The notes beneath the pieces were generated by a model. The model was given only the letters and a program-made list of their open reading frames with translations, was not told where the DNA came from and made no database searches. DNA of 64,000 bases. Origin: Kofleriaceae bacterium. GTDB taxonomy: Bacteria; Myxococcota_A; Polyangia; Haliangiales; Haliangiaceae. The stretch's first letter is position 1; the number at the start of each line of letters is the position of its first letter. Below are positions 1 to 9,855 of this stretch, piece after piece. The DNA is taken from the NCBI GenBank assembly GCA_020633495.1, contig JACKDR010000014.1:62001-126000 (forward strand), written 5' to 3'. The position numbers and the translations under genes are program-made.

Positions 1-1326
1 CTCACCGTGCAGAACTTCGTGTCCGCGGCCACCGGCATGGCCGTGCTGGTGGCGCTGGCCCGGGGGTTCGCGCGGCGACGCGCCCACGGCATCGGCAGCT
101 TCTGGGTCGATCTCACCCGCTCGACCCTGTACGTGCTGCTGCCGCTGGCGCTGGTGCTGGCGCCGCTGCTGGTGTCGCAGGGCGTGCCTCAGACCACGGC
201 GGGGCACCACGTCGCGGCGATGCTCGACGTCACCGCGGCGCCCGACGGCGACGCGCCCGCGCAGGTCATCGCGGTCGGGCCGGTGGCGTCGCAAGTCGCG
301 ATCAAGCAGCTCGGCACCAACGGTGGGGGCTACTACAACGCCAACTCGGCGCACCCGCTGGAGAACCCGACGCCGCTGTCGAACTTCCTCGAGGCGTTGG
401 CGATCCTGCTGATCCCGGCCGCGACCTGCATCGCGTTCGGTCGGCTGGTCGTGGCGCGACGACAGGGCGTCGCCCTGCTGGCGACGATGTGGCTGCTGTT
501 CGTGCCGTTCGTCGCGCTGACGCTGTGGCAGGAGCAGCGCGGCAACCCGGCGCTGGACGCCGCCGGGGCCGACCAGACGGCGACCTCGGCGCAGGCCGGC
601 GGCAACATGGAGGGCAAGGAGGTGCGTCACGGCATCGCCGCGTCGGCGCTGTGGGCGACCGCGACCACCGCGGCGTCGAACGGTTCGGTCAACTCGATGC
701 ACGACAGCTACACGCCGCTGGGCGGCCTGGGGCCGCTGGCGCTGATCGGCCTGGGCGAGGTGGCGTTCGGTGGCGTGGGCTCGGGGCTGTACGGGCTGAT
801 GCTGTTCGCGATCGTCGCGGTCTTCCTGGCCGGCCTCATGGTCGGGCGGACCCCCGAGCTGCTGGGCAAGAAGATCGAGGTGCGCGAGATGAAGATGGCG
901 TCGTGGGGGCTCGTCGTGCCCCACCTGGCGACCCTCGCGGGCCTGGCGCTGGCATGCGTCACCGCCGAGGGGGTCGCGGCGGTCGCGAACCCCGGGCCGC
1001 ACGGCTTCTCGGAGGCCCTCTACGGCTTCGCCTCGGCCGCCAACAACAACGGCTCGGCGTTCGCGGGCCTCGACGCGGCGGGCCCGTTCTACGCCACGGC
1101 GCTCGGCGTCTGCATGTTCGTCGGACGCTACTGGGTGATCCTGCCGGTGCTCGCCATCGCCGGCGCCCTGGCTCGCAAGCAGGCGGTGCCCCCGTCCGCC
1201 GGCACGCTGCCCACCGATGGCCCGATGTTCGTCGCGCTGCTCGCCGGCACGGTCGTGCTGATCGGCGCCTTGACGCTGCTGCCAGCGCTGGCGCTGGGAC
1301 CGATCGCCGAGCACCTGCTGCCCTGA
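1..1326 (+). CDS. kdpA: KdpA, potassium-transporting ATPase channel subunit (5' end outside window)
   Basis: This is the K+-translocating subunit of the high-affinity Kdp ATPase in the inner membrane. The frame is open from base 1, and the first residues (QNFVSAATGMAV) lie well inside KdpA, so roughly the first 120-150 of about 570 residues lie outside the window. The selectivity-filter loops are visible as LGTNGGGYYNANSAHP, ASNGSVNSMHDS and SAANNNGSAFAG, with hydrophobic helices between them. It is followed after 11 bases by kdpB with a strong AGGAGG site, so kdpA-B-C form an operon. A kdpF gene, if present, would lie upstream. Identification is secure; only the N-terminus is missing. Confidence 0.97.
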   Translation, partial: LTVQNFVSAATGMAVLVALARGFARRRAHGIGSFWVDLTRSTLYVLLPLALVLAPLLVSQGVPQTTAGHHVAAMLDVTAAPDGDAPAQVIAVGPVASQVAIKQLGTNGGGYYNANSAHPLENPTPLSNFLEALAILLIPAATCIAFGRLVVARRQGVALLATMWLLFVPFVALTLWQEQRGNPALDAAGADQTATSAQAGGNMEGKEVRHGIAASALWATATTAASNGSVNSMHDSYTPLGGLGPLALIGLGEVAFGGVGSGLYGLMLFAIVAVFLAGLMVGRTPELLGKKIEVREMKMASWGLVVPHLATLAGLALACVTAEGVAAVANPGPHGFSEALYGFASAANNNGSAFAGLDAAGPFYATALGVCMFVGRYWVILPVLAIAGALARKQAVPPSAGTLPTDGPMFVALLAGTVVLIGALTLLPALALGPIAEHLLP

Positions 1327-1337
1327 GGAGGTCGACC

Positions 1338-3488
1338 TTGTCGCCCGTGACCCCGCCCATGCCCGACCTCGCGCGTGCCGAGGCGCCGCGCGCGCCGGCG
1401 ACCGCGAGCCGCGATCGTGGCCCCCGGGTCGCCCACCACGCCCGCCCGGTGCTCGACGGCCAGCTCGTGCGCCGCGCCGCGCGCGACGCGCTGGTGAAGC
1501 TCGACCCGCGCCGGTTGATCAAGCACCCGGTGATGTTCGTCGTCGCGGTCGGCGCCGCGTTCACCTCGGTCCTGGCCGTCCACGCCGCGCTCACCGGCGA
1601 GGGGGACGCGCCGGTGGGCTTCGTCGCGGCGATCGCGCTGTGGCTGTGGTTCACCGTCCTGTTCGGCAACTTCGCCGAGGCGGTGGCAGAGGGCCGGGGC
1701 AAGGCGCAGGCCGACGCCCTGCGCCAGGCCCGCCGCGACGTGCCGGCGCGCATCCTCGCCGCTCCCCGGGGCGACGCCGCGACCCGTGAGGTGGCGTCGT
1801 CGGCGCTGCGGCCGGGCGATGTCGTGCTGGTCGAGGCCGGGGAGGTCATCCCCTGCGACGGCGAGATCGTCGAGGGCGTCGCCGCCGTCGACGAGAGCGC
1901 GATCACCGGCGAGAGCGCCCCCGTGATCCGCGAGAGCGGAGGTGATCGCAGCGCCGTCACCGGCGGCACCCGGGTGCTCAGCGACGCCCTGATCGTCAGG
2001 GTCACGACCGCGCCGGGCCAGACCTTCCTCGACCGGATGATCGGCATGGTCGAGGGCGCGCGTCGCCTCAAGACCCCGAACGAGCTCGCGCTCGACATCC
2101 TGCTCGCCGCCCTGACCCTGGTGTTCTTGCTGGTCACCGTGACGCTGCTGCCGTTCTCGCGCTACGCGGTGGCCGCGGCCGGCGCCGGCGCCCCGGTCAC
2201 GCTCACGGTGCTGGTCGCGCTGCTGGTCTGCCTGATCCCGACGACGATCGGCGGCCTGCTGTCGGCGATCGGGATCGCGGGCATGGACCGCTTGGTCCAG
2301 GCCAACGTGATCGCGACCTCGGGGCGCGCGGTCGAGGCCGCCGGCGACGTCGACGTCCTGCTGCTCGACAAGACCGGCACGATCACCTTCGGCAACCGCC
2401 AGGCCCGCGCGCTGCATCCCGCGCGCGGGGTCAGCATGGCGACCCTCGCCGAGGCCGCGGTGGTGGCGTCACTCGGCGATGACACCCCGGAGGGCAAGAG
2501 CATCGTGACGCTCGGCACCGCCCACCTCGGCGGCGTGGCGCCGGCGCCAAGCGGCGACGCTCGTGTCGTGCGGTTCACGGCCGAGACCCGGATGAGCGGG
2601 GTCGATCTGCCCGACCGGGTCGTCCGCAAGGGCGCCGCCGACGCCATCGCGCGGCAAGCGGGCGGCGCGCTGCCGGCCGACGTCCGCGGCCGGGTCGACG
2701 AGGTCGCCAGCGGCGGCGCCACCCCGCTGGTCGTGATCGACGGCGCGCGCGTGCTCGGGGTCGTGGCCCTGGCCGACGTCGTCAAGCCCGGCATCCGTGA
2801 GCGCTTCGCCGAGTTGCGGCGGATGGGCATCCGCACCGTCATGATCACCGGCGACAACCCGCTGACCGCGGCGGCGATCGCTGCCGACGCCGGCGTCGAC
2901 GACTTCCTCGCCGAGGCGACCCCCGAGGCCAAGCTGGCGATGATCCGCGACTACCAGGCCGCGGGACACCTGGTGGCGATGACCGGCGACGGCACCAACG
3001 ACGCGCCGGCGCTGGCCCAGGCGGACGTCGCGGTGGCGATGAACAGCGGCACTCAGGCGGCCAAGGAGGCCGCCAACATGGTCGACCTCGACTCGAGCCC
3101 GACCAAGCTGCTCGACATCGTGACCGTGGGCAAGCAGATGCTGATCACGCGCGGCGCGCTGACCACGTTCAGCGTCGCCAACGACCTCGCCAAGTACTTC
3201 GCGATCGTGCCGGCGGCGTTCGCGGGGGTCTACCCGCAGCTGGGACGGCTCGACGTCATGGGCCTGCACTCGCCGGCGAGCGCGGTGATGTCGGCGGTGA
3301 TCTTCAACGCGCTGATCATCGTGGCGCTCATCCCGCTGGCGCTGCGCGGCATCGTGGTGCGGCCGCGACCCGCGGTCGAGACCCTGCGCCGTAACCTGCT
3401 GGTCTTCGGCCTCGGCGGCGTGGTGCTGCCGTTTCCGGTCATCAAGTTGATCGACCTGGCGGTCGTCGGCCTGGGGCTGGTCGCGTGA
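1338..3488 (+). CDS. kdpB: KdpB, potassium-transporting P-type ATPase subunit
   Basis: This is the ATP-hydrolysing catalytic subunit of KdpFABC, a P-type ATPase in the inner membrane. The phosphorylation motif DKTGTIT is present, with Asp344 the residue expected to be phosphorylated. The TGES-type actuator motif (AITGESAPV) and the hinge motif MTGDGTNDAPAL are also intact. The start is TTG at 1338, because AGGAGG at 1326-1331 lies six bases before it; GTG 1347 and ATG 1359 are alternatives. The 716 residues are slightly longer than usual because of a polar N-terminal extension. Its stop overlaps the kdpC start, which implies translational coupling. Confidence 0.97.
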   Translation: MSPVTPPMPDLARAEAPRAPATASRDRGPRVAHHARPVLDGQLVRRAARDALVKLDPRRLIKHPVMFVVAVGAAFTSVLAVHAALTGEGDAPVGFVAAIALWLWFTVLFGNFAEAVAEGRGKAQADALRQARRDVPARILAAPRGDAATREVASSALRPGDVVLVEAGEVIPCDGEIVEGVAAVDESAITGESAPVIRESGGDRSAVTGGTRVLSDALIVRVTTAPGQTFLDRMIGMVEGARRLKTPNELALDILLAALTLVFLLVTVTLLPFSRYAVAAAGAGAPVTLTVLVALLVCLIPTTIGGLLSAIGIAGMDRLVQANVIATSGRAVEAAGDVDVLLLDKTGTITFGNRQARALHPARGVSMATLAEAAVVASLGDDTPEGKSIVTLGTAHLGGVAPAPSGDARVVRFTAETRMSGVDLPDRVVRKGAADAIARQAGGALPADVRGRVDEVASGGATPLVVIDGARVLGVVALADVVKPGIRERFAELRRMGIRTVMITGDNPLTAAAIAADAGVDDFLAEATPEAKLAMIRDYQAAGHLVAMTGDGTNDAPALAQADVAVAMNSGTQAAKEAANMVDLDSSPTKLLDIVTVGKQMLITRGALTTFSVANDLAKYFAIVPAAFAGVYPQLGRLDVMGLHSPASAVMSAVIFNALIIVALIPLALRGIVVRPRPAVETLRRNLLVFGLGGVVLPFPVIKLIDLAVVGLGLVA

Positions 3489-4069
3489 TGGCCCGCGGTG
3501 TCCTGCGCGCCGCGGCCGCGACGTTGCTCGCGCTCACGGTGCTGTGCGGGGTCGCGTACCCGGTCGTCGTCACCGCGACGGCGCGGCTGTGCTTCGCCTG
3601 GCAGGCCGACGGCTCGCTGATCCGCGCCCGCGACGGCCGCGTGATCGGTTCGGCGTGGGTCGGTCAGCCGTTCCGCGCTCGTGGCTACTTCTGGGGCCGG
3701 CCGTCGGCGGTGGCCGGTGACGCCAGGACCTCGGGCGGCCGCAACCTGGGGCCGCGCAACCCGGCCTTGATCGCCGCCGTCACCACGCGGGTGGCCGCGA
3801 TGCGCGAGGCCGATCCCGCGCATCGCGCGCCGGTCCCGGTCGACCTGGTGACGGCCTCGGCCTCGGGGCTCGATCCCGACATCTCGCCGGCAGCGGCCCG
3901 CTACCAGGCGCCGCGGGTCGCCGAGGCGCGGGGCCTGTCGGTGCTCCAGGTCGAGCAGCTGATCGACGACCACGTCGAGGCGCGCGTGCTCGGCGTGCTG
4001 GGGGAGCCGCGGGTCAACGTCCTTCGACTCAACCTGGCGCTCGACGCGCTGGGGGCGGGACCGCGGTAG
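3485..4069 (+). CDS. kdpC: KdpC, potassium-transporting ATPase subunit C
   Basis: KdpC is the single-span accessory subunit that stabilises nucleotide binding by KdpB. The 194-residue length fits the family. One N-terminal membrane helix (about residues 7-30) precedes a periplasmic domain with the typical motifs FRARGYFWGRPSA, SGGRNLGPRNP, TASASGLDPDISPAAA and a C-terminal VNVLRLNLALD. The GTG start at 3485 overlaps the kdpB stop; ATG 3488 is an equally possible start. The stop is 12 bases before kdpD. Confidence 0.95.
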   Translation: MMARGVLRAAAATLLALTVLCGVAYPVVVTATARLCFAWQADGSLIRARDGRVIGSAWVGQPFRARGYFWGRPSAVAGDARTSGGRNLGPRNPALIAAVTTRVAAMREADPAHRAPVPVDLVTASASGLDPDISPAAARYQAPRVAEARGLSVLQVEQLIDDHVEARVLGVLGEPRVNVLRLNLALDALGAGPR

Positions 4070-4081
4070 GCTGCGCGCATC

Positions 4082-6805
4082 GTGTCCATCGCCACCGACG
4101 CCTCGCGACCTGACCCCGACGCGCTGCTGGCGCGGGTCCAGGCCGACGCGCGTCGGCAGCGGGCCTCGCTGAAGATCTTCTTCGGCGCGGCCCCCGGCGT
4201 CGGCAAGACCTACGCGATGCTCGAGGCCGCGCACCGGCTGCGCGCCGCCGGGGTCGACGTCGCGGTCGGCGTCGTCGAGACCCACGGTCGCGCCGAGACC
4301 GACGCGCTGTGCGCAGGGCTCGAGGTGCTGCCGCGGCACCACGTCGAGCACCGCGGTGTCGTGATCGACGAGCTCGACCTCGAGCGCGCCCTGGACCGTC
4401 ACCCCACGGTGCTGCTGGTCGACGAGCTGGCGCACCACAACGCGCCGGGCAGCCGGCACCTCAAGCGCTGGCAGGACGTCATGGAGCTGCTGGACGCCGG
4501 CATCGACGTCTACACCACGCTCAACGTCCAGCACCTCGACAGCCTCGGCGACGTGGTGCAGCAGATCACCGGGGTCAAGGTCCGCGAGACCGTTCCGGAT
4601 CGGGTGCTCGAGCGCGCCGACGAGCTCGAGCTGATCGACCTGCCGCCCGAGGCGCTCCTGGCGCGCCTCGGCGCCGGCAAGGTCTACCTCGGCGATCAGG
4701 CCGGCCGGGCCGCCCAGCACTTCTTCCAGCGCGGCAACCTGCTGGCGCTGCGCGAGCTGGCGCTGCGCCGCACCGCCGAGCACGTCGACGCCGAGGTCCA
4801 GGCCTACCGCCGCGCCCACGGCATCGAGCAGCCGTGGCAGGCCGGCGAGCGCCTGCTGGTGTGCGTCGGCGCCAGCCCGAGCTCGGCGCGCCTGATCCGC
4901 GCCGGCAAGCGCGCCGCGACCCGGCTCGGCGCCCAGTGGCTGGTCGTCACCGTCGAGACCGTCGGCGCGGCGCCGCCCGGCGACGCCGATCGCGACCGGC
5001 TCGAGCAGCACCTGCGCCTCGCCGAGGCGCTCGGCGCCGAGGTCGTGCGCCTGCACGGCGCGACGATCGCGGGGGCGATCCTCGAGTGCGCCCGGCAGCG
5101 CGGCGTCACCCGCATCCTCGCCGGCAAGCCGACCCACTCGCGCTGGCGCGACCGCGTGCGCGGCAGCCTGCTCGACGAGCTGATCCGCGGCTCGGGCGGC
5201 CTCGACGTCCACGTCATCGCGCCGCTCGATCTCGCCGACGCCGCGCCCGGCGCCGGCGCGGCGGCGGGGGAGGGCACCCGGCCGCGCGCCACCGCGTACG
5301 TCGGCGCCGCCGCCGGCATCGCCGCGACCACGGCGCTGTGCCTGGCGCTGTTCGACTACCTGTCGGCCGCCGACATCGCGATGCTGTACCTGATCACGAT
5401 CATGGTCGCGGCGCTCAGCGGCCGTGGCCCGTCGCTGCTGGCGTCGTCGCTGGCGGTCGCGGCGTTCGACGTCTGCTTCGTGCCGCCGCGGTTCACGTTC
5501 GTCGTCGCCGAGGGCCGGTTCCTGCTCACGTTCGTGGTCATGTTCGGCTCGGGGCTGGCGATCAGCACGCTGACGCTGCGGCTGCGCCGCGCCGAGCGCG
5601 ACGCGCTGGTCCGCGAGCGGCGCACCGCGGCGCTCTTGGCGTTCACCCGCGACGTCGCGCTGGCCGGCGGCGTCGACGAGATCGCCGCGGTCGCGGTCCG
5701 CCACGTCGAGGAGCTGCTCGGCGTCGCCGCCGCGCTGCTGGTGCCCGACGCCGCCGGCGCGCTGCAGCCGGCCGCCGGGCTGATGCCGCTGGCCGCCCAG
5801 GAGGTCGCGGTCGCGGCCTGGACCCACGCCCACGGCCAGCCGTCGGGGCACGGCACCCAGACCCTGCCGGGCGCCCACATCGTCGCGACCCCGCTGCGCT
5901 CCGGCGACCGCGCCCTCGGCGTGCTGGTGTGCCAGGCGCGCCGCGGCGCCCGCCCGCTCGACGCCGATCAGCGCCACCTGCTGGCGACGATCGCCGGCCA
6001 GGCGGCGCTGGCCCTGGGCCAGGCCCAGCTCGCCGCCGAGGCCCGCGACGCGACGCTGCGGGCCCGCACCGAGGAGCTGCGCAGCTCGCTCCTGTCGGCG
6101 GTGTCGCACGATCTGCGGACCCCGCTGGCGGTGATCACCGGCGCCGCGACGTCGCTGCGCGACGACGCCGACGCGCTGACCGCGGCGACCCGGGCCGAGC
6201 TGCTGGCGACGATCGTCGACGAGGCGCAGCGGCTCGAGCGCGTGCTGCAGAACCTGCTCGGCATCACCCGGGTCGAGACCGGCCTCGAGCCGGCGCGCGA
6301 GTGGGTGCCGGTCGACGAGCTGGTCGGCGCCGCGCTGGGCCGGCTCGACGACGTCCTCGGCGACCGCGTCGTCGAGGTCGACGCCGCCGCCGACCTGCTG
6401 GTGCCGGTCGATCCGGTGCTGTTCGAGCAGGTCCTGATCAACCTGGTCGAGAACGCGGTCAAGCACGGCGCGTCGCCGTTGCGCCTGGCCGCGCGCCGGC
6501 TCGCCGACGCGGTCGAGATCGAGGTCCGCGATCACGGCGCCGGGCTGCCGGCCGGCGCCGCCGGCCGCGTCTTCGACAAGTTCTACCGGGCGCCCGGCAC
6601 CCGCAGCACCGGGGTCGGGCTGGGCCTGGCGGTGTGCCGCGGCATCGTCCAGGCCCACGGCGGCACGATCGTCGCCGAGGACGCGCCCGGCGGCGGCGCC
6701 TGCTTCCGGATCACGCTGCCGGCGTCGGCGCCGCCGGTCGATCTCGGCGACGACGCCGCGGTCGTCGCGCCGGGCGCGGCCGCGGCCGCGGAGGCGCGAC
6801 CGTGA
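4082..6805 (+). CDS. kdpD: KdpD, osmosensitive K+ channel sensor histidine kinase
   Basis: This is the membrane sensor kinase that controls kdp expression in response to low potassium or turgor. The 907 residues match full-length KdpD. In order they contain an N-terminal KdpD domain with Walker motif GAAPGVGKT (about 32-40), a universal-stress-like domain (about 255-385), four hydrophobic segments (about 405-500), a GAF-like region (about 520-650), the phosphoacceptor box SAVSHDLRTP with His676, and a HATPase domain with the N box NLVENAVKHGA and glycine motifs. The stop codon overlaps the kdpE start (GTGA). A TAGGCT element ends nine bases before the GTG start, but its TAG is also the kdpC stop, so a separate promoter is uncertain. 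Confidence 0.96.
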   Translation: MSIATDASRPDPDALLARVQADARRQRASLKIFFGAAPGVGKTYAMLEAAHRLRAAGVDVAVGVVETHGRAETDALCAGLEVLPRHHVEHRGVVIDELDLERALDRHPTVLLVDELAHHNAPGSRHLKRWQDVMELLDAGIDVYTTLNVQHLDSLGDVVQQITGVKVRETVPDRVLERADELELIDLPPEALLARLGAGKVYLGDQAGRAAQHFFQRGNLLALRELALRRTAEHVDAEVQAYRRAHGIEQPWQAGERLLVCVGASPSSARLIRAGKRAATRLGAQWLVVTVETVGAAPPGDADRDRLEQHLRLAEALGAEVVRLHGATIAGAILECARQRGVTRILAGKPTHSRWRDRVRGSLLDELIRGSGGLDVHVIAPLDLADAAPGAGAAAGEGTRPRATAYVGAAAGIAATTALCLALFDYLSAADIAMLYLITIMVAALSGRGPSLLASSLAVAAFDVCFVPPRFTFVVAEGRFLLTFVVMFGSGLAISTLTLRLRRAERDALVRERRTAALLAFTRDVALAGGVDEIAAVAVRHVEELLGVAAALLVPDAAGALQPAAGLMPLAAQEVAVAAWTHAHGQPSGHGTQTLPGAHIVATPLRSGDRALGVLVCQARRGARPLDADQRHLLATIAGQAALALGQAQLAAEARDATLRARTEELRSSLLSAVSHDLRTPLAVITGAATSLRDDADALTAATRAELLATIVDEAQRLERVLQNLLGITRVETGLEPAREWVPVDELVGAALGRLDDVLGDRVVEVDAAADLLVPVDPVLFEQVLINLVENAVKHGASPLRLAARRLADAVEIEVRDHGAGLPAGAAGRVFDKFYRAPGTRSTGVGLGLAVCRGIVQAHGGTIVAEDAPGGGACFRITLPASAPPVDLGDDAAVVAPGAAAAAEARP

Positions 6806-7503
6806 CCGCCGAGCCGCTGCGGGTGCTGGTCGTCGAGGACGACCCGCAGATGCGCCGCTACCTGCGGGCGTCGCTGTCCGGCCACGGCTTCGCGATCGAC
6901 GAGGTCGGCACGCTGGCGGAGGCGGCGCGCGCGCTCGCCGACCGCGGCGCCAGCCTGGTCCTGCTCGATCTCGGGCTGCCCGACGGCGACGGCATCGAGC
7001 TGGTGCGCCGGCTGCGGCCCCACGATCAGGTGCCGATCATCGTGCTGTCGGCGCGCGGCCGCGAGCTCGACAAGGTGGCGGCCCTCGACGCCGGCGCCGA
7101 CGACTACCTGACCAAGCCGTTCGGCACGGCCGAGCTGCTGGCGCGGATGCGGGTGGCGCTGCGCCACCGCGGCGCCGCGCCGCTGGCCGCCGACGTCGCG
7201 CTCGAGGTCGGGCCGATCCGCATCGACCACGCCCGCCACGAGGTCACGGTCGGCGGCGCCCTGGTGCACCTGACCCCGCTCGAGTTCCAGCTGCTCGAGC
7301 TGATGGCGCGCAACGCCGGCAAGGTCCTGACCCACCGTCACCTGCTGCGCGAGGTCTGGGGCCCGGGCGCGGTCGAGCACACCCACTACCTGCGCGTCCA
7401 CATGGCGGCGCTGCGACGCAAGATCGAGCGCGATCCGGCGCGGCCGCAGTGGCTGGTCACCGAGCCGGGGGTCGGCTACCGCCTGCGCGATCTGCCGCCT
7501 TGA
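6802..7503 (+). CDS. kdpE: KdpE, OmpR-family response regulator
   Basis: This is the partner of KdpD and a DNA-binding response regulator of 233 residues. The receiver domain (residues 7-118) has the acidic pair at 13-14, the phosphoacceptor Asp56 in LVLLDLGLPDGDG and the conserved Lys in DYLTKPFG. A winged-helix output domain (about 135-230) follows with the usual LTPLEFQLLELM and GVGYRL motifs. The GTG start at 6802 overlaps the kdpD stop by four bases, so the two are translationally coupled. Kdp genes upstream and kup downstream make potassium control its obvious role. Confidence 0.96.
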   Translation: MTAEPLRVLVVEDDPQMRRYLRASLSGHGFAIDEVGTLAEAARALADRGASLVLLDLGLPDGDGIELVRRLRPHDQVPIIVLSARGRELDKVAALDAGADDYLTKPFGTAELLARMRVALRHRGAAPLAADVALEVGPIRIDHARHEVTVGGALVHLTPLEFQLLELMARNAGKVLTHRHLLREVWGPGAVEHTHYLRVHMAALRRKIERDPARPQWLVTEPGVGYRLRDLPP

Positions 7504-7533
7504 TGGTTTCTTTACGCCCAGGCGTGCTAGCCC

Positions 7534-9798
7534 GTGGACGTAGCCGCAGCCGCCGCGATGCCGACTCCCGACGAACCTTCCCCGGGCCCCGACCCGGAGC
7601 CAGCCGCTAGCGCCGCGCCCGCGCCAGCCGCGCCTCCGGCGGTCGAGGGCGCGGCGGCCGCGCCAGCCGCGCCGCCGGCGGTCGAGGCCGCGAGCGCCGC
7701 GCCGGCCGCACCCCACCCGGTCGACGCGCCGCCCGCGCTCGCCGAGCTGCCGCTCGCCGACGAGCCGCCGCCCGTGTCGCCGCCGCCGCGGCGCGCAGCC
7801 CGCAGCCCCGCCGCGCCTGCCGCCGCCCGGCCCGCGGCGCCCGCGCCCGCAACGCCCGCGCCCGCGGCGCCGCCGCGCGCCACCACCCACCACGCCGGCG
7901 GCGGCCACCACGGCGCGCCCCACAACCGCAAGGAGCTGGCCGCGCTGTCGATCGGCGCGCTCGGCGTCGTCTACGGCGACATCGGCACCTCGCCGCTGTA
8001 CGCGATGCGCGAGTGCCTGGCCTGGGGACACGCCCCCAACGCCGTCGAGCCCACCACCGCCGCGGTCCTCGGCGTCACCTCGCTGATGCTGTGGGCGCTG
8101 ATCCTGGTGGTCGTCATCAAGTACCTGGTGTTCGTCGTCCGCGCCGACAACAAGGGCGAGGGCGGGATCCTGGCGCTGTCGGCGCTGCTCGACGGCGGCG
8201 CCGGGCCGCGCGCCGCCAAGCTGGCGGTGCCGCTGGTGCTCGCGCTGTTCGGCGCCGGCCTGCTGTTCGGCGACGGCGTGATCACGCCCGCGATCTCGGT
8301 GCTCGGCGCCATGGACGGCCTCGGCGAGCAGAGCGCGTCGCTCGAGCCGTTCATCGTGCCGGCCGCGATCGGCATCCTGGTCGCGCTGTTCCTGGCCCAG
8401 CGCCACGGCACCGGCCGCATCGGCGGCGTCTTCGGCTGGATCGTCCTGGTCTGGTTCCTCGCGATCGGCGTCGCCGGCGTCCGGTGGATCGTCGTCGAGC
8501 CGTCGATCCTGCGCGCGCTGAGCCCGCACTACGCCGCGATGTTCCTGGTCGAGCGCGGCTGGCCCGGCTTCCTGCTGCTGGGCTCGGTGGTCCTGGTCGT
8601 CACCGGCGGTGAGGCCCTGTACGCCGACATGGGCCACTTCGGCCGCACGCCGATCCGCCTGGCCTGGTTCATCGTCGCGTTCCCCGGCCTGGTCCTCAAC
8701 TACCTCGGCCAGGGCGCGCTGTTCCTGGCCCGGCCGGTGGGCTCGATCAGCAACCCGTTCTACGCCATGGTCGACGGCCCGCTGCTGGTGCCGATGATCG
8801 TGCTGGCCACGATGGCCGCGATCATCGCGTCGCAGGCGCTGATCTCGGGCGTGTTCTCGCTGACCCGCCAGGCCATGCAGCTCGGCTTCTGGCCCCGCGT
8901 CACCGTCACCCACACCTCCGAGAAGAACGAGGGCCAGGTCTACGTCCCCGAGATGAACTACATGCTGCTCGCGGCCTGCATCATCCTGGTGCTGGGCTTC
9001 CGGTCGAGCTCGGCGCTGGCGTCGGCGTACGGCATCGCCGTCACCGGCACGATGGCGATCACGTCGTACCTGTTCTACCTGGTCAGCCGGCGGGTCTGGC
9101 ACCACTCGCAGCGGCGCGCGCTGGCGCTGCTGGTGCCGATGCTGATCGTCGACTTCGCGTTCCTGGTCGCCAACGCCACCAAGTTCGCCGACGGCGGCTG
9201 GTTCCCGCTCGCCGTCGGCCTCGCGGTGTTCGCGGTGATGACGACGTGGTGGCGCGGTCGCATCGAGCTGGCCCGCGCGATGGAGGCCGGCAACCTCGCC
9301 GAGGACCTGTTCCTCGCCGACATCATCGCCCAGCCGCTGCACCGGGTCCGCGGCACCGCCGTCTTCATGGCGTCGACCACCGACGGCATCCCCAACGTCC
9401 TGCTCCACCACATCAAGCACAACCAGGTGCTGCACAAGCAGGTCGTGCTGTTCTCGGTGCGCACCGAGTCGGCGGCCTGGGTCACCGGCAACAAGGCGCT
9501 CACCGTCAGCGACCTCGGCAACGGCTTCTACCGGGTCGTCGCCCGCTGCGGCTTCATGCAGTCGCCGGACGTGCCGCGCCTGCTGGCCCGGTGCGTGCCG
9601 CTCGGGCTCACGATCGACGAGGCCCGCACCACCTACTACCTGGGCCGCCAGACCCTGCTCACCGGCGGCCGGTCGCCGTTCGCGCGCTGGCGCAAGCTCC
9701 TGTTCTCGTTCCTGGCCCGCAACGCCCGGCCGCCGACCGCGTTCTTCAACCTGCCGCCCAACCGGGTGGTCGAGATGGGCGTCCAGGTCGAGCTGTAG
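7534..9798 (+). CDS. kup: Kup-type potassium uptake permease with long Pro/Ala-rich N-terminus
   Basis: This is a low-affinity K+/H+ symporter of the KUP/HAK family in the inner membrane. The conserved core begins near residue 130 with the signature ALGVVYGDIGTSPLYA. It runs through about twelve hydrophobic segments, including GALFLARPVG and a C-terminal cytosolic domain ending MGVQVEL. The first 130 residues are an Ala/Pro-rich, apparently disordered cytosolic extension not found in the ordinary 620-640-residue family member. The GTG at 7534 is used here; ATG 7558 is the next choice. Placed 30 bases after kdpE, it groups high- and low-affinity uptake together. Confidence 0.93.
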   Translation: MDVAAAAAMPTPDEPSPGPDPEPAASAAPAPAAPPAVEGAAAAPAAPPAVEAASAAPAAPHPVDAPPALAELPLADEPPPVSPPPRRAARSPAAPAAARPAAPAPATPAPAAPPRATTHHAGGGHHGAPHNRKELAALSIGALGVVYGDIGTSPLYAMRECLAWGHAPNAVEPTTAAVLGVTSLMLWALILVVVIKYLVFVVRADNKGEGGILALSALLDGGAGPRAAKLAVPLVLALFGAGLLFGDGVITPAISVLGAMDGLGEQSASLEPFIVPAAIGILVALFLAQRHGTGRIGGVFGWIVLVWFLAIGVAGVRWIVVEPSILRALSPHYAAMFLVERGWPGFLLLGSVVLVVTGGEALYADMGHFGRTPIRLAWFIVAFPGLVLNYLGQGALFLARPVGSISNPFYAMVDGPLLVPMIVLATMAAIIASQALISGVFSLTRQAMQLGFWPRVTVTHTSEKNEGQVYVPEMNYMLLAACIILVLGFRSSSALASAYGIAVTGTMAITSYLFYLVSRRVWHHSQRRALALLVPMLIVDFAFLVANATKFADGGWFPLAVGLAVFAVMTTWWRGRIELARAMEAGNLAEDLFLADIIAQPLHRVRGTAVFMASTTDGIPNVLLHHIKHNQVLHKQVVLFSVRTESAAWVTGNKALTVSDLGNGFYRVVARCGFMQSPDVPRLLARCVPLGLTIDEARTTYYLGRQTLLTGGRSPFARWRKLLFSFLARNARPPTAFFNLPPNRVVEMGVQVEL

Positions 9799-9842
9799 CG
9801 CCCCCGGCGCGGCGGACGCGCGCAAACGGCGGCGTTCTCCCC

Positions 9843-9848
9843 TATAGT
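9843..9848 (+). promoter_or_regulatory. Candidate -10 element of a leaderless promoter for the sigma-factor gene
   Basis: TATAGT ends seven bases before the ATG at 9856, so transcription would begin at or next to the start codon. No convincing -35 element is seen 17-18 bases upstream. It is one of several TANNNT elements found at this spacing in the window. Confidence 0.4.
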
Positions 9849-9855
9849 GTTGAGG

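Noticed and set aside
489..1337. Long open frame continuous with kdpB but starting inside kdpA
   Set aside because: It is only the upstream extension of the kdpB frame; the AGGAGG site and TTG at 1338 mark the start, and kdpA is coding in this stretch.
3230..6658. Open frame of over 1100 codons on the minus strand across kdpC-kdpD
   Set aside because: It is a shadow of the plus-strand genes caused by GC-rich third positions; the composition is Arg/Gly/Asp-rich and no domain is seen.
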